A DNA stretch of 64,000 nt from Brachynemurus nebulosus (lineage: Eukaryota > Arthropoda > Insecta > Neuroptera > Myrmeleontidae), in contig JAPWDM010000020.1 in the NCBI GenBank assembly GCA_035578155.1, positions 6,792,055-6,856,054 of the forward strand, given 5' to 3'. Below, piece by piece: positions 47,192-59,675 of this stretch. The first letter of the stretch is position 1, and the number at the start of each line of letters is the position of its first letter. A program made the position numbers and the translations under genes. Under the pieces are notes generated by a model that made no database searches, was not told the DNA's origin, and saw only the letters and a program-made list of their open reading frames with translations.

Positions 47192-48224
47192 GGGTTGACC
47201 GGGGTAATTGTGAATGGATTTTCATGAGTTGAGATAAAAGCCTTGTTTTAAGTATTTTTTATTTTATATATTATTCACACTTCCCCGGTGCGGTTTTGCA
47301 AATCTTTATGAATTTCGGGGTAAAAGTGAATGCCATCAGAAAAATTATTTAGAATGGATTACAAGAGAAGTGTGGTACGTCAGAGTAAAGCCCAGCGCAA
47401 ATTCTTCACATTTACTCCACTTTCAAATTTTTCGTCATACTTTAGCGGTCACAATTTCTCTTTTTTTAATGCAAGTTACGTATACATCAAATTTCTACAA
47501 AGAATCAAGGTTAAAGAAAAATAACAAAAATTATAGGAACAAATTTATTACAAGCTAAAAATGATATTCTGATGATATTTTGTCATTTTATCATACAAAA
47601 AATCCAAAAATTCCATGTATTCACACAAAAACAAGGAAAATAAGACTTTTGCAAGGAAATACATTTAGTTTACATGAATAAAAAAAAACAATTTTTTTTT
47701 TTATTGTATTGTTTGTACAACGGAAACTTGTATAATAAGGTCACCAGCACCTTCATCAACATTTTCAACTCTGAAAAGGACTCTACTGAAATTTTTGACC
47801 GAAGGGGGGCATTTGTGAATGACGTTCACAATTACCCTACAATTTTAAAATCATGGGGTAATTGTGAATTTGTGATAAATTGTCTAATTTTTTTAGTAAT
47901 TAATAAGGAACCCTCTCAGGGCTTAGACCACTTCTTTAAAAGTACTTTTAACCATTTCTTACCTTTTAAAAAAAGAAAATGTATTTAAAAAAAAAAATTT
48001 TTTTGAGGATTGGTCGAAGTAAGATACATAAAATTTTGCAAGGGTTTTTTCAAAATAAAATAAAGAGACTAATACTTGGAGAATTGTTATGAAATTTTAA
48101 TAGCATATTAAGAAAGGACAGAAAAACATATATTAAGAGTTGATTTTTAACAATATTAATGTTATTTTAGAAATTATAGGCGCCGTTCACAATTGCCCCA
48201 ATTCACAATTACCCCGGTCAACCC
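47192..48224 (+). mobile_element. Modular GGGGTAATTGTGAA element, copy 2
   Basis: GGGTTGACCGGGGTAATTG (47192) to CAATTACCCCGGTCAACCC (48224), TA on both sides, same orientation as copy 1. Relative to copy 1 it lacks about 105 bp near 47272 but keeps all hairpin modules (for example 47829-47872). Confidence 0.88.
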
Positions 48225-48846
48225 TATAATTTCATTGACATTAGCATCACCGATGTTAAGTCTAAGTAAGCAAAACAGTTGTCCGAATACGTTAAACTGT
48301 AAAAGTACAATAACTAAAAAGTTTTGCACTTTTTAAAATTTAACATTTTCAGATGTTGCAGTATTGCATAACTGATTCTACAAAAACATTTTTTATCAGG
48401 ATTGCTTTCCGCCTTTCGAGAATGTCGCTCATCTTCAACAACTCGAAGACCGAATATTATTTTATTATGTATTTATTTAAAATTTCTAATTTACATCAGT
48501 GTATTTATTGGAATACATATGAAAAAGTTTAATATACTTATTTTGATAACATTAGAACTTGTTGCCATCTAGTAGTAGTATCATTTATTGTTTTAAAAAT
48601 GATATTTTAAAACTGAATATTGAGTTACTACGGCCACTATCATTGTGAGATTTGAGCCTGGACGGCTGGACCTATAACAAAAGCAAAGTAAAACATATCT
48701 TTTGTGTTATCTATCTATAAATGTTTACAGAAATCATCATGCAGCGAGTGTATTTGTTTCTGGTCAATACCTGTTTACAGTAACATCTACGGTTATCCTA
48801 GCTATTGCACAGATGCTGTGTACTCAGACCGTAAAGTGTTATAATA
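48225..48846. other. Unannotated spacer
   Basis: No feature recognised. Confidence 0.4.
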
Positions 48847-49219
48847 CAGGAGGTATCGGCGCATGAGTACCGAAAACTATTCCACCTCAATTTTTTTATG
48901 CAATCCTGTTCAAATTGCCCTACTGATAATATAAATGCATAATATAAAAATTCATATCTCTAAAAATATTAACTTTGTCGTGAAAAGTCATAGGATTTTT
49001 TTTATTTGTATTTCAATAAAAAATATTAAAAAAATTTGTCCGGTTGAAAAATAACAATTCCTTGCAATTGTTTTAACAATTTCGATTTAAACAATATGGC
49101 CTCGGGTTGCCCCATGGCAACATTCATTTATATCATCAGTAGGGCAATTTGAACAGGATCGCATAAAAAAATTGAGGTGGAATATTTTTCGGTAGGTACT
49201 CATGCGCCGATACCTCCTG
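48847..49219. mobile_element. TA-flanked MITE with about 100-bp TIRs, 373 bp
   Basis: CAGGAGGTATCGGCGCATGA at 48847 and its complement ending at 49219, TA on each side. Arms extend through CCACCTCAATTTTTTTATGC and CAAATTGCCCTACTGAT. Confidence 0.85.
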
Positions 49220-49617
49220 TACTATTAAGCACAAATCTAAATGTATTATTGTTATTTACCTAACTGTTTAATTTTTTACAATGTCTTTTTAAATGCAAAT
49301 GAAGTCTTCAAATATAAAGAAACCATTTTCCTTCATATTTTATCCAGGCAAACTGCTCGCTGGAATGTTAAAAAATAAGGAAACTGTTTCTGGTCATAAT
49401 TACGTGTCATAAATTTTATAACAATTATACAGTACCATTTGTATAAGTGTAATATTTTGACATACTCTTATTATACCACAATCATAAAAAATTATTAGGA
49501 AAATAGTTTTCTAAATTAAACTCTCTGGTAAAAATTTTTAAGATGTTGCACGTTGCGATTAACACAACCACTCTGCCACTGCAATATTTTCTCGTTATGA
49601 AATTTCTCCTTTTCCCA

Positions 49618-49620
<3 letters not shown>

Positions 49621-49705
<85 letters not shown>
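49621..49705. repeat. (TA)n microsatellite
   Basis: 85 bp of pure TA. Confidence 0.95.
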
Positions 49706-49707
<2 letters not shown>

Positions 49708-50761
49708 CATATATGAAAAAATAAAAATTCACCAAGTTGGTGCTGGTCGCACATAAAGTCAGAATTTCTCAGTAGCTAAAGTTTTTAACAGTTTTTGAGA
49801 TAAATACATTCTACGTTTTACTACAAAAATAATACATTCAACAGTATTTCTTACACCTGTGTTACTAATGTTACTATGAGCCTCACTCAGAAGATAATTT
49901 GATTTCCTATATTAGGAATTTAGTCACCAGGGACCCACCTAAATTTTACGAAATAATTTTAATCGAAGGTTTTGAAAACCCTAGCCACCATCTAAAACTA
50001 ATGTACGATCAAGAAAAAAGTGGGATATACGAGTGCCAAAGTGAATATTAATTTACCCATTTATATATTATCCGTAGAATACAGAAAGCGACTAAATTGA
50101 CGTTTATCAAATATTTGATTTTGAATTCAGTAAATTAATATTATTTAAAATTAAAAATAAAATATAATGATATCATGTGATATATTATAGGTATATTATT
50201 TCAATTTCTTTCACCTTCATAAAAATAAAAAAAAATTAATTAATAGTTCCTGAAAGTAACTTATTTAGCAAAAATATTTTTTATTAACAGTAACTGATTT
50301 ATAATTAAAATGCATAACTACAATAAAATATCAGATCATCCGATTAATTTGAAAAATTCTTAAATAAGCAAAAGATAAAACCAAATACTTCATTTTTAAT
50401 TGGGGAGTTGATTTAAAAACTCATGTTGTACTGTTTTATGAAACTGAAAGATTTTATACAAGTATAGAATCTCAAATTATTTGGTGCTATAGCTAGATTT
50501 CCGTTTATTGGTACGAAGTTCACCTAATTAAATGATAAGGGCTAATGCGGCCGCTAACTGTTAGTACGTGGCCCGAATATTCGTGTTGTGAAAAGCAAAT
50601 ACCTCCATGAAGCTTAAATATTTTTAAATTAATGAATTTATTCGTCTATACAATTGTTCAAATTTCTCCTGACACAAGGGAATGTTGAATTTAATAAATT
50701 ATCTTAGCTTAAGTCTGTGTTCCTATCTAAATGACCTATAAAAACACACAAAACGCGACCT
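49706..50761. other. Unannotated spacer
   Basis: No gene or repeat structure recognised. Confidence 0.4.
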
Positions 50762-52303
50762 TGGACCAAAATGAGACATAGATTTTTGAAATCTAGGGCT
50801 TTGAATTAGTAAATATATGTCTAAAAATATTTCGCAAAATTGGGCCAAGTAAGGCTAATTTAAGTATTTAAATACAAGGGGCTCTAGTGACACTTGGTGT
50901 TCTAGTCGCTTTAGTGGGCTTGCTTAGCCATAAAATATGGCTATGCCTTTCTGTCACCCTTAAAAAAAGCAAACGTGTGCGATTAAGGCTCATTACCAGT
51001 GTTTTCATCAGTTTGGAAGGGTCTCACAAAATATCATAAATCAAAAAATATGACCACCGTCACAAAAAGGTAAACTGAAAAGTTAAAAGCAAGTTATCCC
51101 TGAATTTTTATCGCAGTTGGGGAACAGTTTCGTCAGGGACACATGCTTTTGAAGGTTCCTTGCTCCCAACTTATCTTTATCTCCACTTAACGAGCCATAC
51201 CATTGTCCAGGAGGTAAGGCGAGAACCTAGTGAGCATGTTTTTTTAAATTTTTGATGTTTTACAAGACCTTTCTAGCAGGAAACACTGGTTATGAGATTT
51301 TATCACGCACAGCACACGTGCTTTTATTTAAAATGACAGGAAAGCTTTGTGATTTCCTACGGCTGGATATACCCATTGAAATGACTATAAAGCCGCGTGT
51401 CTAGAGCTCCTTGCATTTACAGAGCACTTGCCTTGGTACAACTCGAAAACACAAAGCTAATTTGCCTCAACATTGCCAGATATTTGTGGATATTTTTTTC
51501 ACTAATTCGATGGTACATTATGTCACCTAGCTTATGTTAGTCAGAGTAAAGTAAGAATTTTAACAATATCACCCCCACCTAAATTGTTTTAGACACTTTT
51601 CCATGCCCTTTAGTGGCAGTGTTTGTCTGTTTACCCCAATGGTTTTTCCACGACGCCACCTAACCTATATTATTCAGAGTAACGTAAGGTAACGTAACGA
51701 TACAACAGACATTTAAATCAGCTCACATGTAGTTTCTGCTATCTATCACTTAACAAGGGGTCGATTTTGACCAGGATATCATAATCAACACAAATGTTAA
51801 ATAGGTTGTTGTAAATGACTAGTACATCAGTAACAGTTCAACTAAAAACACACTCGTACACTCGTTTAGGGGTTTTTGAAAGGATTCTCATCATATCAGT
51901 GTAAAGTTAAGTTGGAGGTAAGGAACTGTCCTTAAGGGAACTGTTCCCCAACTGCGATAAAAATTCAAGGATAACTTGTTTTTAACTTCTCAGTTTATCT
52001 TTTTGTAACGGTGGTCATGTTTTTTGCTTTATGATATTTTGTGACACCCTTCCATACTGATGAAAACACTGGTAATGAGCCTTAATCGCACATGTTTGCT
52101 TTTTTAAGAGTGACAGGAAGGCGTCCACATATTTTATGGCTAACAAAGCCCACTAAGGCGGCTGCAACACCGAGTGTCACTAGAGCCCCTTTTACATAAA
52201 TCCTTAAATTAGCCTTACCTGGCCCAGTTTTGCGAAATATTTTTAGACATATATTTACTAAAATTCAAAGGCGTAGATTTCAAAAATCTATGTCTAATTT
52301 TGG
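50762..52303. mobile_element. Foldback element, 1.54 kb, arms of about 400 bp
   Basis: Left arm 50762-51160 and right arm 51925-52303 are inverted copies with point differences (GACATAGATTTTTGAAATCT; GGGGCTCTAGTGACACTTGG; CACTGGTAATGAGCCTTAATCGCAC; CCCCAACTGCGATAAAAATTCA). The 760-bp spacer has no recognisable gene. Confidence 0.82.
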
Positions 52304-52385
52304 TCTATATCTTCTTCCAAACACCGTGTTTCGGAGAGCTATATGCACTTATAGAGCTCTCTTATAGAGCTCTTAGAACCCTACA

Positions 52386-52387
<2 letters not shown>

Positions 52388-52472
<85 letters not shown>
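52388..52472. repeat. (TA)n microsatellite
   Basis: Pure TA, about 85 bp. Confidence 0.95.
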
Positions 52473-52476
<4 letters not shown>

Positions 52477-53169
52477 CTTATGCACTTGGGCGGAAGGAAA
52501 GTGGAAAATCGGGGAAAGTCCAAAATTGAACATTTTGGTACAACTAGAAAACGCAAAGCTAGCTTAACCTAATATTGACGCTATAGAATACATATGCAAA
52601 GGCGAACCCTACCATGGCACTCCCGACCCCGGTTGGACCTTAGGCAGATTCACCTATCTTATCCAGCGGGGTTCTTTGAGAAATTATTTTAAGTTACGAA
52701 TATTTAAGCATATTTTTCATGTATGTTATATTTTTCATTTTTAAAAGCATTATTACACACGTATATATTTTTCATTTTTTAAAATTTAGATTCATTTCCA
52801 TTGTTTGATAACCGATATGACCGGTATTTAAAATAGACCCTAGTAGCGAAAGTGTCGAAATATAAGAGAATATGACGTCACAAGCCACCTCTGATCACAT
52901 GATTAATAGTAAAAGAAAATTAATTTAAATTAATTTTTTCAATTTATATAATAATTGTTGGTTAGCATGAATTAGTACAATAAATTGTTGTTTTATTATC
53001 AATTTTGGAAATTATTTTTCAGAGATATATTTTCCAGAATAAAGACCTTCACAGCAGGCAATCTATATTTTAAAAAAAATTTTAAGATATAGAATTTTTT
53101 TAAAGTTTTGGACTTAGAGATCAAAAATTCTTCGGTTCACAGAGAAGAGAGATCCAATCTTACTGAATA
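52473..53169. other. Unannotated spacer
   Basis: Nothing recognised. Confidence 0.4.
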
Positions 53170-53345
53170 CAGCCGACTCTCGTTAATTCGAAACTCGAGG
53201 GACTCTTAAAATATTACGAATTATCGAGTGTTTGAAATATCAAATGGTTCGAAATTTTTGAATTATAGAGAGGTTCGAATTACGATAACTTTGAATTATA
53301 GAGAGGTTTGAATTATCGCAGATTTGAATTAACGAGGGTCGACTG
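53170..53345. mobile_element. pogo/Tigger-like MITE, 176 bp
   Basis: CAGCCGACTCTCGTTAATTC (53170) faces GAATTAACGAGGGTCGACTG (to 53345), TA on each side. Internally GAATTATAGAGAGGTT is tandemly repeated. The CTCGTTAATTCG end resembles pogo-group TIRs. Confidence 0.75.
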
Positions 53346-54112
53346 TATAATAATGAGTGATGTGAGTAAATACAAAACAATAATTGAAAGGGAAAGAGGA
53401 AGAAAGTAATATGTGACATTTTTCAAAAAATACTAACATTTACATCGTAAAATGATTTAGAATGAAAAAACTTATATAATGTTCTGATAATGTATAATAC
53501 ATTAATACATATAAAGAAAGCAGTTGTTATAAATTAAATCTTTAAAATACTGCTCCTCATTTATAAAACCGGATGACCAGTGATAGGTTAATGTCATTTT
53601 TCTTTAATTTAATTTTTTTCTCGGACACATGCCAAAATAATACATATCAATTTCATACAAAAATGTATGACGAAATTTTCTTTTTTTTTATATATATGTA
53701 AGTATGTAATAATAAAACGCCATGAGCAGCGGGGCCCCATCACGGAAGTCGAATTTTTCCCTTCATCTTCGATATTGAATGTCTACAAGCGAAATGTGAT
53801 TGAAAGTCTACAAGCGATTTGTCATTTTGGTGGTTTCGAAACTGATGATGTGTGTCCGGCTGATCGGGGCTTTAAAAAAAGGTTTAAAGTTTTTAAGGGC
53901 TGAATCTCAGTAAATTTCAATTTTGTGCCGATAGCGGTTAGCAGGAAAAAAGCCAACACAATTCGTACGAAGGCATTCCTACCCATGCTTATCCGCCAAC
54001 TGCCTTTGTGTTTTATTTTTAAATATTAAAAAAAGACCTTAAATAGTAAACTGGAAGGCTTTTATGAAGATATTTTTTCTTTCCAAAAAAATCCAAAATT
54101 TCTATTTTATAA
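53346..54112. other. Unannotated spacer
   Basis: No gene; a 78-codon ORF at 53667 is not supported by any motif. Confidence 0.4.
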
Positions 54113-54510
54113 ATAAATACCCCTGTCGCAGCACCTGCATAACATAGCGAATTTCCATTTATAAAAATCCGTTTTCCTGTAAGTTTTCACCCTTCTAAGT
54201 GATTTTTCCTCTACTTTCTAATAGTATAAATAAATGTCGCAAAACTTTTTTAGCAGTTTTGGCAAAAAACTAATTTTTTTCACTAAAAATTACCAAAAAA
54301 AACCATGTTCCAGGCATTCGATATGGCTAGCTAACGAACTTGTCCAACGGTGTGGGACTAAATACAAATATAATATATAAATTTTAGTGAATATCATTTT
54401 CTGTTTCTAGGGCCCTCTATAAACAAATTTCTTTTATAGTCTCGGGCTCAAGTCGCATCATGAGAGTGACTGTAATAGCTAAATTCCATTCTGGAAATTC
54501 GCTAAAACCA
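54113..54510 (-). repeat. Composite end scrap plus inverted family C copy with almost no TA
   Basis: 54118-54158 is the inverted composite end (ACCCCTGTCGCAGCACCTGC). 54240-54510 follows the inverted family C order, but its centre is only AATATAATATATAAATTTT instead of a long TA tract. Confidence 0.7.
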
Positions 54511-55384
54511 CCCATAAAACCTATAAGTCTAGCAAGTTCTTAACACATTAATATTTTTTGTATATATCAACATCTAAAAACATTTCAGTCCCTTTTTGAC
54601 AATCTTGCCAGAACTTAAACACTTTTTTAAATTTCTTTTATTGTTAAAATCGAAACGTTATTTTGAAGACGGTTAAAATTACTATGTTTTACATCAAAAT
54701 GTCAACACAATCACACCCTAGTTAATTACCTCAAGACTAGAAAATTGAGAAAAAACAGGTCATATAGATTTTTTTAATTTAGATTTTATTTGTAATGATT
54801 GAGTTACGAATTTCAAAAGGACATTATTTGTTTTGTTGTCAAAAAAAAGAAAATTTAAAGTGCAAATTTATTTACCAGTAAAATGCTGTGTTTATACATA
54901 TAATTATAACGTAGTATTGTCATTTGGATAGAAAATTACGTAAAAATATTATTGTTTGAATATGATTTAACGTAATTTTTATGCAGTTGTAGCAAACTCT
55001 TATTAATTTTAGTAAGGTGTAAACATAATCTAAATTCTGATCATATCACATAAAACAAATTTTCTTGGTAGTTTTCCTATAAAAAAATGGAATAGATAGA
55101 TTATAAAGATTTACTCAACTGAGAGAGATAGAATATAACTGAATCGTTAAAGTGGATTAAAAAAATTATGACACGTCACTAATAAAGCCGTTTTTTCCGA
55201 ATGTAGCATCGCAAGAAATGAGACAGAAAAAAAAAGACTGTGAGTGCGCGTGAAATGGAGAACGACATATTTCCTAGTTTTTCTCGAAAAGCAATTAACT
55301 TAGAGCAACGGTGTAAAAACATTTTTTACGCATATTGCCTTTTACTTTCAATTGATGTAAAAAAATTTTGAAAAATCACTTAAT
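54511..55384. other. Unannotated spacer
   Basis: Nothing recognised. Confidence 0.4.
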
Positions 55385-55558
55385 TCTGGCAAAAAACTCA
55401 TTTTGTTGACAAAAAATACCCGAAAAACCTACTTCTGGGCATCCGACGTGTCTGGCTAAAGAACTTAGCCCAGCCAGTTAGGATTCCAGTCCGCACACAA
55501 AATTTCATAAGCATTAAACGATTCGTTCGAGATTTATCGCGCGGATACATATATATCC

Positions 55559-55648
<90 letters not shown>

Positions 55649-55790
55649 AATTTTATGAATATCATTTTCATATTCTAGGGACCTCAAAACATATTTTTGT
55701 TATGGTCCCGGGCTTAGGTCGCGTCATGACACCTGCTGTAATAGCTGAATTTCGAGTTTTCGAAATTTGCTAAAATCCAAAACCCCTACT
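55385..55790 (-). repeat. Family C copy, inverted, with (TA)n
   Basis: CTTCTGGGCATCCGACGTGTCTGG...CCAGTCCGCACACAAAATTTC, then (TA)n at about 55556-55648, then TGAATATCATTTTC...GTCATGACACCTGC: the reverse complement of 12691-13045. Confidence 0.85.
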
Positions 55791-55854
55791 TTATAAATAA
55801 ACAGTCAAACAGTGACATTAATAACTTTAAATCTACTTAATAAATTTCTAACAC

Positions 55855-56250
55855 TGACTGACTGACAGACAACGCACAGCCTAAACCGTTGGGTTTAGAA
55901 GAATGAAATTGTGCATAGGAGTTCCCTATGTAACGTAGGTGAGCACTAAGAAAGCATTTTTGAAAATTCGTCCCCTAAATGGGTTTAATAGGGGATGAAA
56001 ATTTGTATGTAAATTCTTTTTGAAGTTAGTGTCATATAAAAATATGTTACTATGGCTATTAAAATAAATAATATCTTATTTAATAAATCTTTGACTGACA
56101 AACAACGCAAAACCTAAACTTTGAGTTTAGAAAGACGAAATTAAGCACAGGAGTTATGAAAATTGGCGTTTAGGCTTCTGTTTATAAATAAAAGTCAGTT
56201 GTTTAAACGTTTCTCAAAATTTATTCCCTAAGCGGTTAAAACAGAAAATG
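55855..56250 (-). repeat. Two isolated units of the 130-bp tandem family, inverted
   Basis: GGTGAGCACTAAGAAAGC...GTCCCCTAAATGGG...GGGGATGAAAATT (55930-56010) and a weaker second unit correspond to inverted units of 58200-59055. Confidence 0.6.
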
Positions 56251-56367
56251 AAAGTTCATATGGGAAGTTCGTAATTTTTGAAGTTAGAAACGTGGATATT
56301 GATTTAGGCTTTTGAAAAACATTAAAAGTGAGCAGAAAGTGAGTACCTAATAAAAAGATGTTCTTGG

Positions 56368-56394
56368 GTAGAACACGATTATGTAGAAAAAATG

Positions 56395-56489
<95 letters not shown>

Positions 56490-56502
56490 TATAGATATAT
56501 AT

Positions 56503-56558
<56 letters not shown>

Positions 56559-56586
56559 CATTTTTTCTACATAATCGTGTTCTACG
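56368..56586. repeat. Perfect palindrome around (TA)n
   Basis: GTAGAACACGATTATGTAGA and the following AAAAATGTCTGATATA are mirrored exactly on the other side of the TA tract (56398-56555), making 36 bp of perfect non-TA arm on each side. The TA core contains GATATAGATATA interruptions. Confidence 0.9.
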
Positions 56587-57099
56587 GGTCCGAAAACGGA
56601 TAGCGCCCCTACTCTCGTCTCTCGCCGTTCTTATCGTATACGCTATATAAGTCTAATTTTTTCGGTTGAAAAATTCGACTAAAAATGTTTTCTTGGCATT
56701 ATAATACGGAATCAACCATTAACAGTATCACTCAAGTGTCTGGTTTTTAGTAATCCTTGAGTACATAGGAAAATTTTTTTTCTGATTTTAAAAACAGAGC
56801 ACCCTTTATTTTCTTCCCTTACTCGAAAAATTAAAGCCCTGAAAATTTTAAGGCACGTGCCGTGCTAAGTTCCAAAGCAAGAAATTTTGGTTTTTATTGA
56901 ATTTTAGCAAACTATTCTACAGCAAACTGCATAAAATATTTCGAAATGAATGAAATTTTCAGATCAAATGTAATTTTTCATGATGAATTGAATGATACAA
57001 ATTGGAATTTTTTGGAATTGGGATACAAATTGGAATAATTATTAGTAATCATTGTTTTGGACGCAGCTTTCGACACTTATCAATTAAATCAAAACACGA
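56587..57099. other. Unannotated spacer
   Basis: No feature recognised. Confidence 0.4.
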
Positions 57100-57450
57100 A
57101 ACGTCGCTGCGAAACATTAATTTGTCGAAAAACGACATATCATATTACATTACTAAATTTTATCCCAACTAATGGCCGAAATTGTTGAAGAATTCTATTT
57201 AAAATGAAAGAATTGGTTTTAAACATTTCTCTAATGCTTAGAAAAGTGTCGATATTTATCTGAATTATATTGTCGACCAAGTGGTCGGAAAACGACATTT
57301 CATATTACACGACCTGATCTTATTCTAATTGACGACGGAAATTATTGCAGGAAGCAAGAGTTCTGTTTAAAATTAAATAATTGCTTTTAAACACTTCTCT
57401 AATGCTTAAAAAAGTGCCAATCGGTCGGAAAACGACATACAAATAAATAA
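57100..57450 (+). repeat. 160-bp tandem repeat, about two copies
   Basis: GTCGAAAAACGACATATCATATTACA (57127) recurs with changes at about 57290 and its start again at 57424. Intervening blocks TTTTAAACA(C/T)TTCTCTAATGCTTA match too. Confidence 0.7.
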
Positions 57451-58199
57451 TAAATATAATTGTTATGAAAACTGGTAATCGTTATAATATCTCACCTTGA
57501 GAATAAAACTGTTGCAACTAAAAATTTTGAGATTTGTATATCACTGGATTCAGCTACATTAAAGCTATCGATTGGTGAAATTTTCATCCTAAAATTCTAG
57601 AAAATAAAAAAGTTATAGTGCATAAACTTTTTTTACCTTATATACGATAATCAAACTTCAGAACCACTTATTGTGACATTATTACCCACTGTCAGTGTGT
57701 TAATATTAAAAATGAGTGTATGTTAACTAGTATGTAATTTAAGAGGGTGACTCATCCCCTCTCTAGTGTTGCTCAAACTGAATTCTGAAATCGAAAATTT
57801 CATTTCTACGTTATTCTAATTGTCTTAAACTATTTTCCATCAATAAGAACTTCTTGATCTACCTAAGCAGTACGACTATTCGACAGAGTCACCCCCTAGT
57901 TAACTACCCCTAGACTTAATATTAAGACATTGAGCGAAAACAGGAATTAGATTTTTTGACGTAGATTTCAAATCTGTAAACAACATTTTTATATTGTTTA
58001 ATTTTCATCCGCTTTTTGCAAAATTAACCCCCAGATTTTAACCCCCAACCACCTTTGTTGATGTAAATTGAACAAATTGCATATCAATAGATAGCTCTTT
58101 AAAAAAGAGCAATATCGCCAATTTAAACTTTTGTTCTATCTCTTACTGTTTTCGAGATATTTTAAAAATTAAATTTTTACCCCAATTTTTGAAGGGCGA
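57451..58199. other. Unannotated spacer
   Basis: No feature recognised. Confidence 0.4.
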
Positions 58200-59055
58200 T
58201 TTCACCCCTTCAGACCGTTTTTCCGCCGATAAAAAAAAATAGGTGTCTCTTAGATTTCGACGTAGAATAACATATTTCAGCGGCATTGAAATCGGAGGCG
58301 GACACCTGGGAACCTTTCCTTGTCAGATGAATTCCTGAACATAAACTTATTTCCATATCAATTTTCATCCCTTATTTTACCACCTTAAAGGATGAATTTT
58401 CAAAAATCTGCTCTTGGTGCTCGCTTACGTTACGTTACTAAAGAAACTTCTGTGCAAAATTTCTCTTTTTTAAACCCACCAATTTTTTTTATAATTTTTC
58501 ATCCACTATTTTACCCCCCCCCCCCCTATAGGACAGATTTCCAAAAAATTCCTTCTTAGTGCTCACTTGTGTTATATAAGAAACACCTGTATAAAATTTT
58601 ACATTTCTAGACTCACCGGTTTTCTATATATATTTTCATCCCTTATTTTAACCCCTTAGAGGATGAATTTAAAAAAATCGTCTCTCGGTGCTCACTTGCG
58701 ATACTGAAAGAAACCCTGTGCAAAATTTCACGAATCTGAACCTAGCGGTTTCTTTATATAAATTTCCATCTTCTATTTTACGCCGTCAGTGCATGTATTT
58801 TTACAAAAATTCTCACTCTTTATACTCACCTATGTTACTAAAGGATCCCTGTACAAAATTTCACATCTCTAGATTCAATGGTTTGCTATATTTTCATCCC
58901 CTATTTTATATCTTTAGGGGATGAATTTCCAAAAACTCATTTCTGGTGCTCACCTACGTTACATAAAATAGTACTCTCCAAAATTTCACTTTTCTAAATC
59001 CAACAGTTTCTTATATAAATTTTTCAACCCCTATTTAGGGGAAGAATTTTGACAT
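58200..59055 (+). repeat. 130-bp tandem repeat, six diverged units
   Basis: TTTTCATCCC(T/C)TATTTTA recurs at about 58365, 58498, 58637, 58766, 58890 and 59021. Each is followed by GGATGAATTT, a GTGCTCACCTACGTTA block and a TGTGCAAAATTTCAC block. Spacing is 124-139 bp. A run of 14 C lies near 58516. Confidence 0.85.
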
Positions 59056-59487
59056 TTTATGTAGCCTACAGAACTCCCGAGATTAAGACGAATCCAACGA
59101 CACCTTCTTTACTAAGATCGGCCAAGTTAATTAGGCTGCAGGCTGCATTACGAAAACAGACATTGTCGGATACATAGGTACATACATATCATCATACATT
59201 ACACAACACATTACCCTCCTTCTGATGCAGTCGGGTAAAAGTACTGGCACCTCGAGCACTTAATTAAATAGATTTTAAAGCATGATTACGTAGTTTAAAA
59301 AAACGAATTTGTATTTCAGTATGTGGGAAATAACTTTGTTGTATTTACAAATGTAAGACCATAAAATCATAATGAATAAATAAAATTTAATCAAACGCTT
59401 TTATTAGTTAACATTCTGAACCCTATGCGTCTGTGGAAAACAATAACCTGTCCCCTCTATCGTGCCGGTACATCAGCTAACCGTCCA
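59056..59487. other. Unannotated spacer
   Basis: No feature recognised. Confidence 0.4.
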
Positions 59488-59675
59488 GAACGCGTTGTGG
59501 CTTTTTTAAATGACCACCTCGCGTTGTTGTCAAATCTTATGAAACGACGACGCGAATTTCGCGTTGTGGTCTTTTTGAGTTAGCCACAACGCATAGTGGC
59601 AATTTTTACAAGTGCCACAACACGAATTTCGCGTTGTGGGTGATTTTAAGTGACCAAAACGCGTTGTGGTCGTTT
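59488..59675. repeat. Cluster of GCGTTGTGG / CCACAACGC words
   Basis: Within 190 bp GCGTTGTGG or CCACAACGC appears about six times in both orientations, twice as CGAATTTCGCGTTGTGG, separated by T-rich spacers and TGACCA/TGGTCA-like sequence. Confidence 0.65.
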
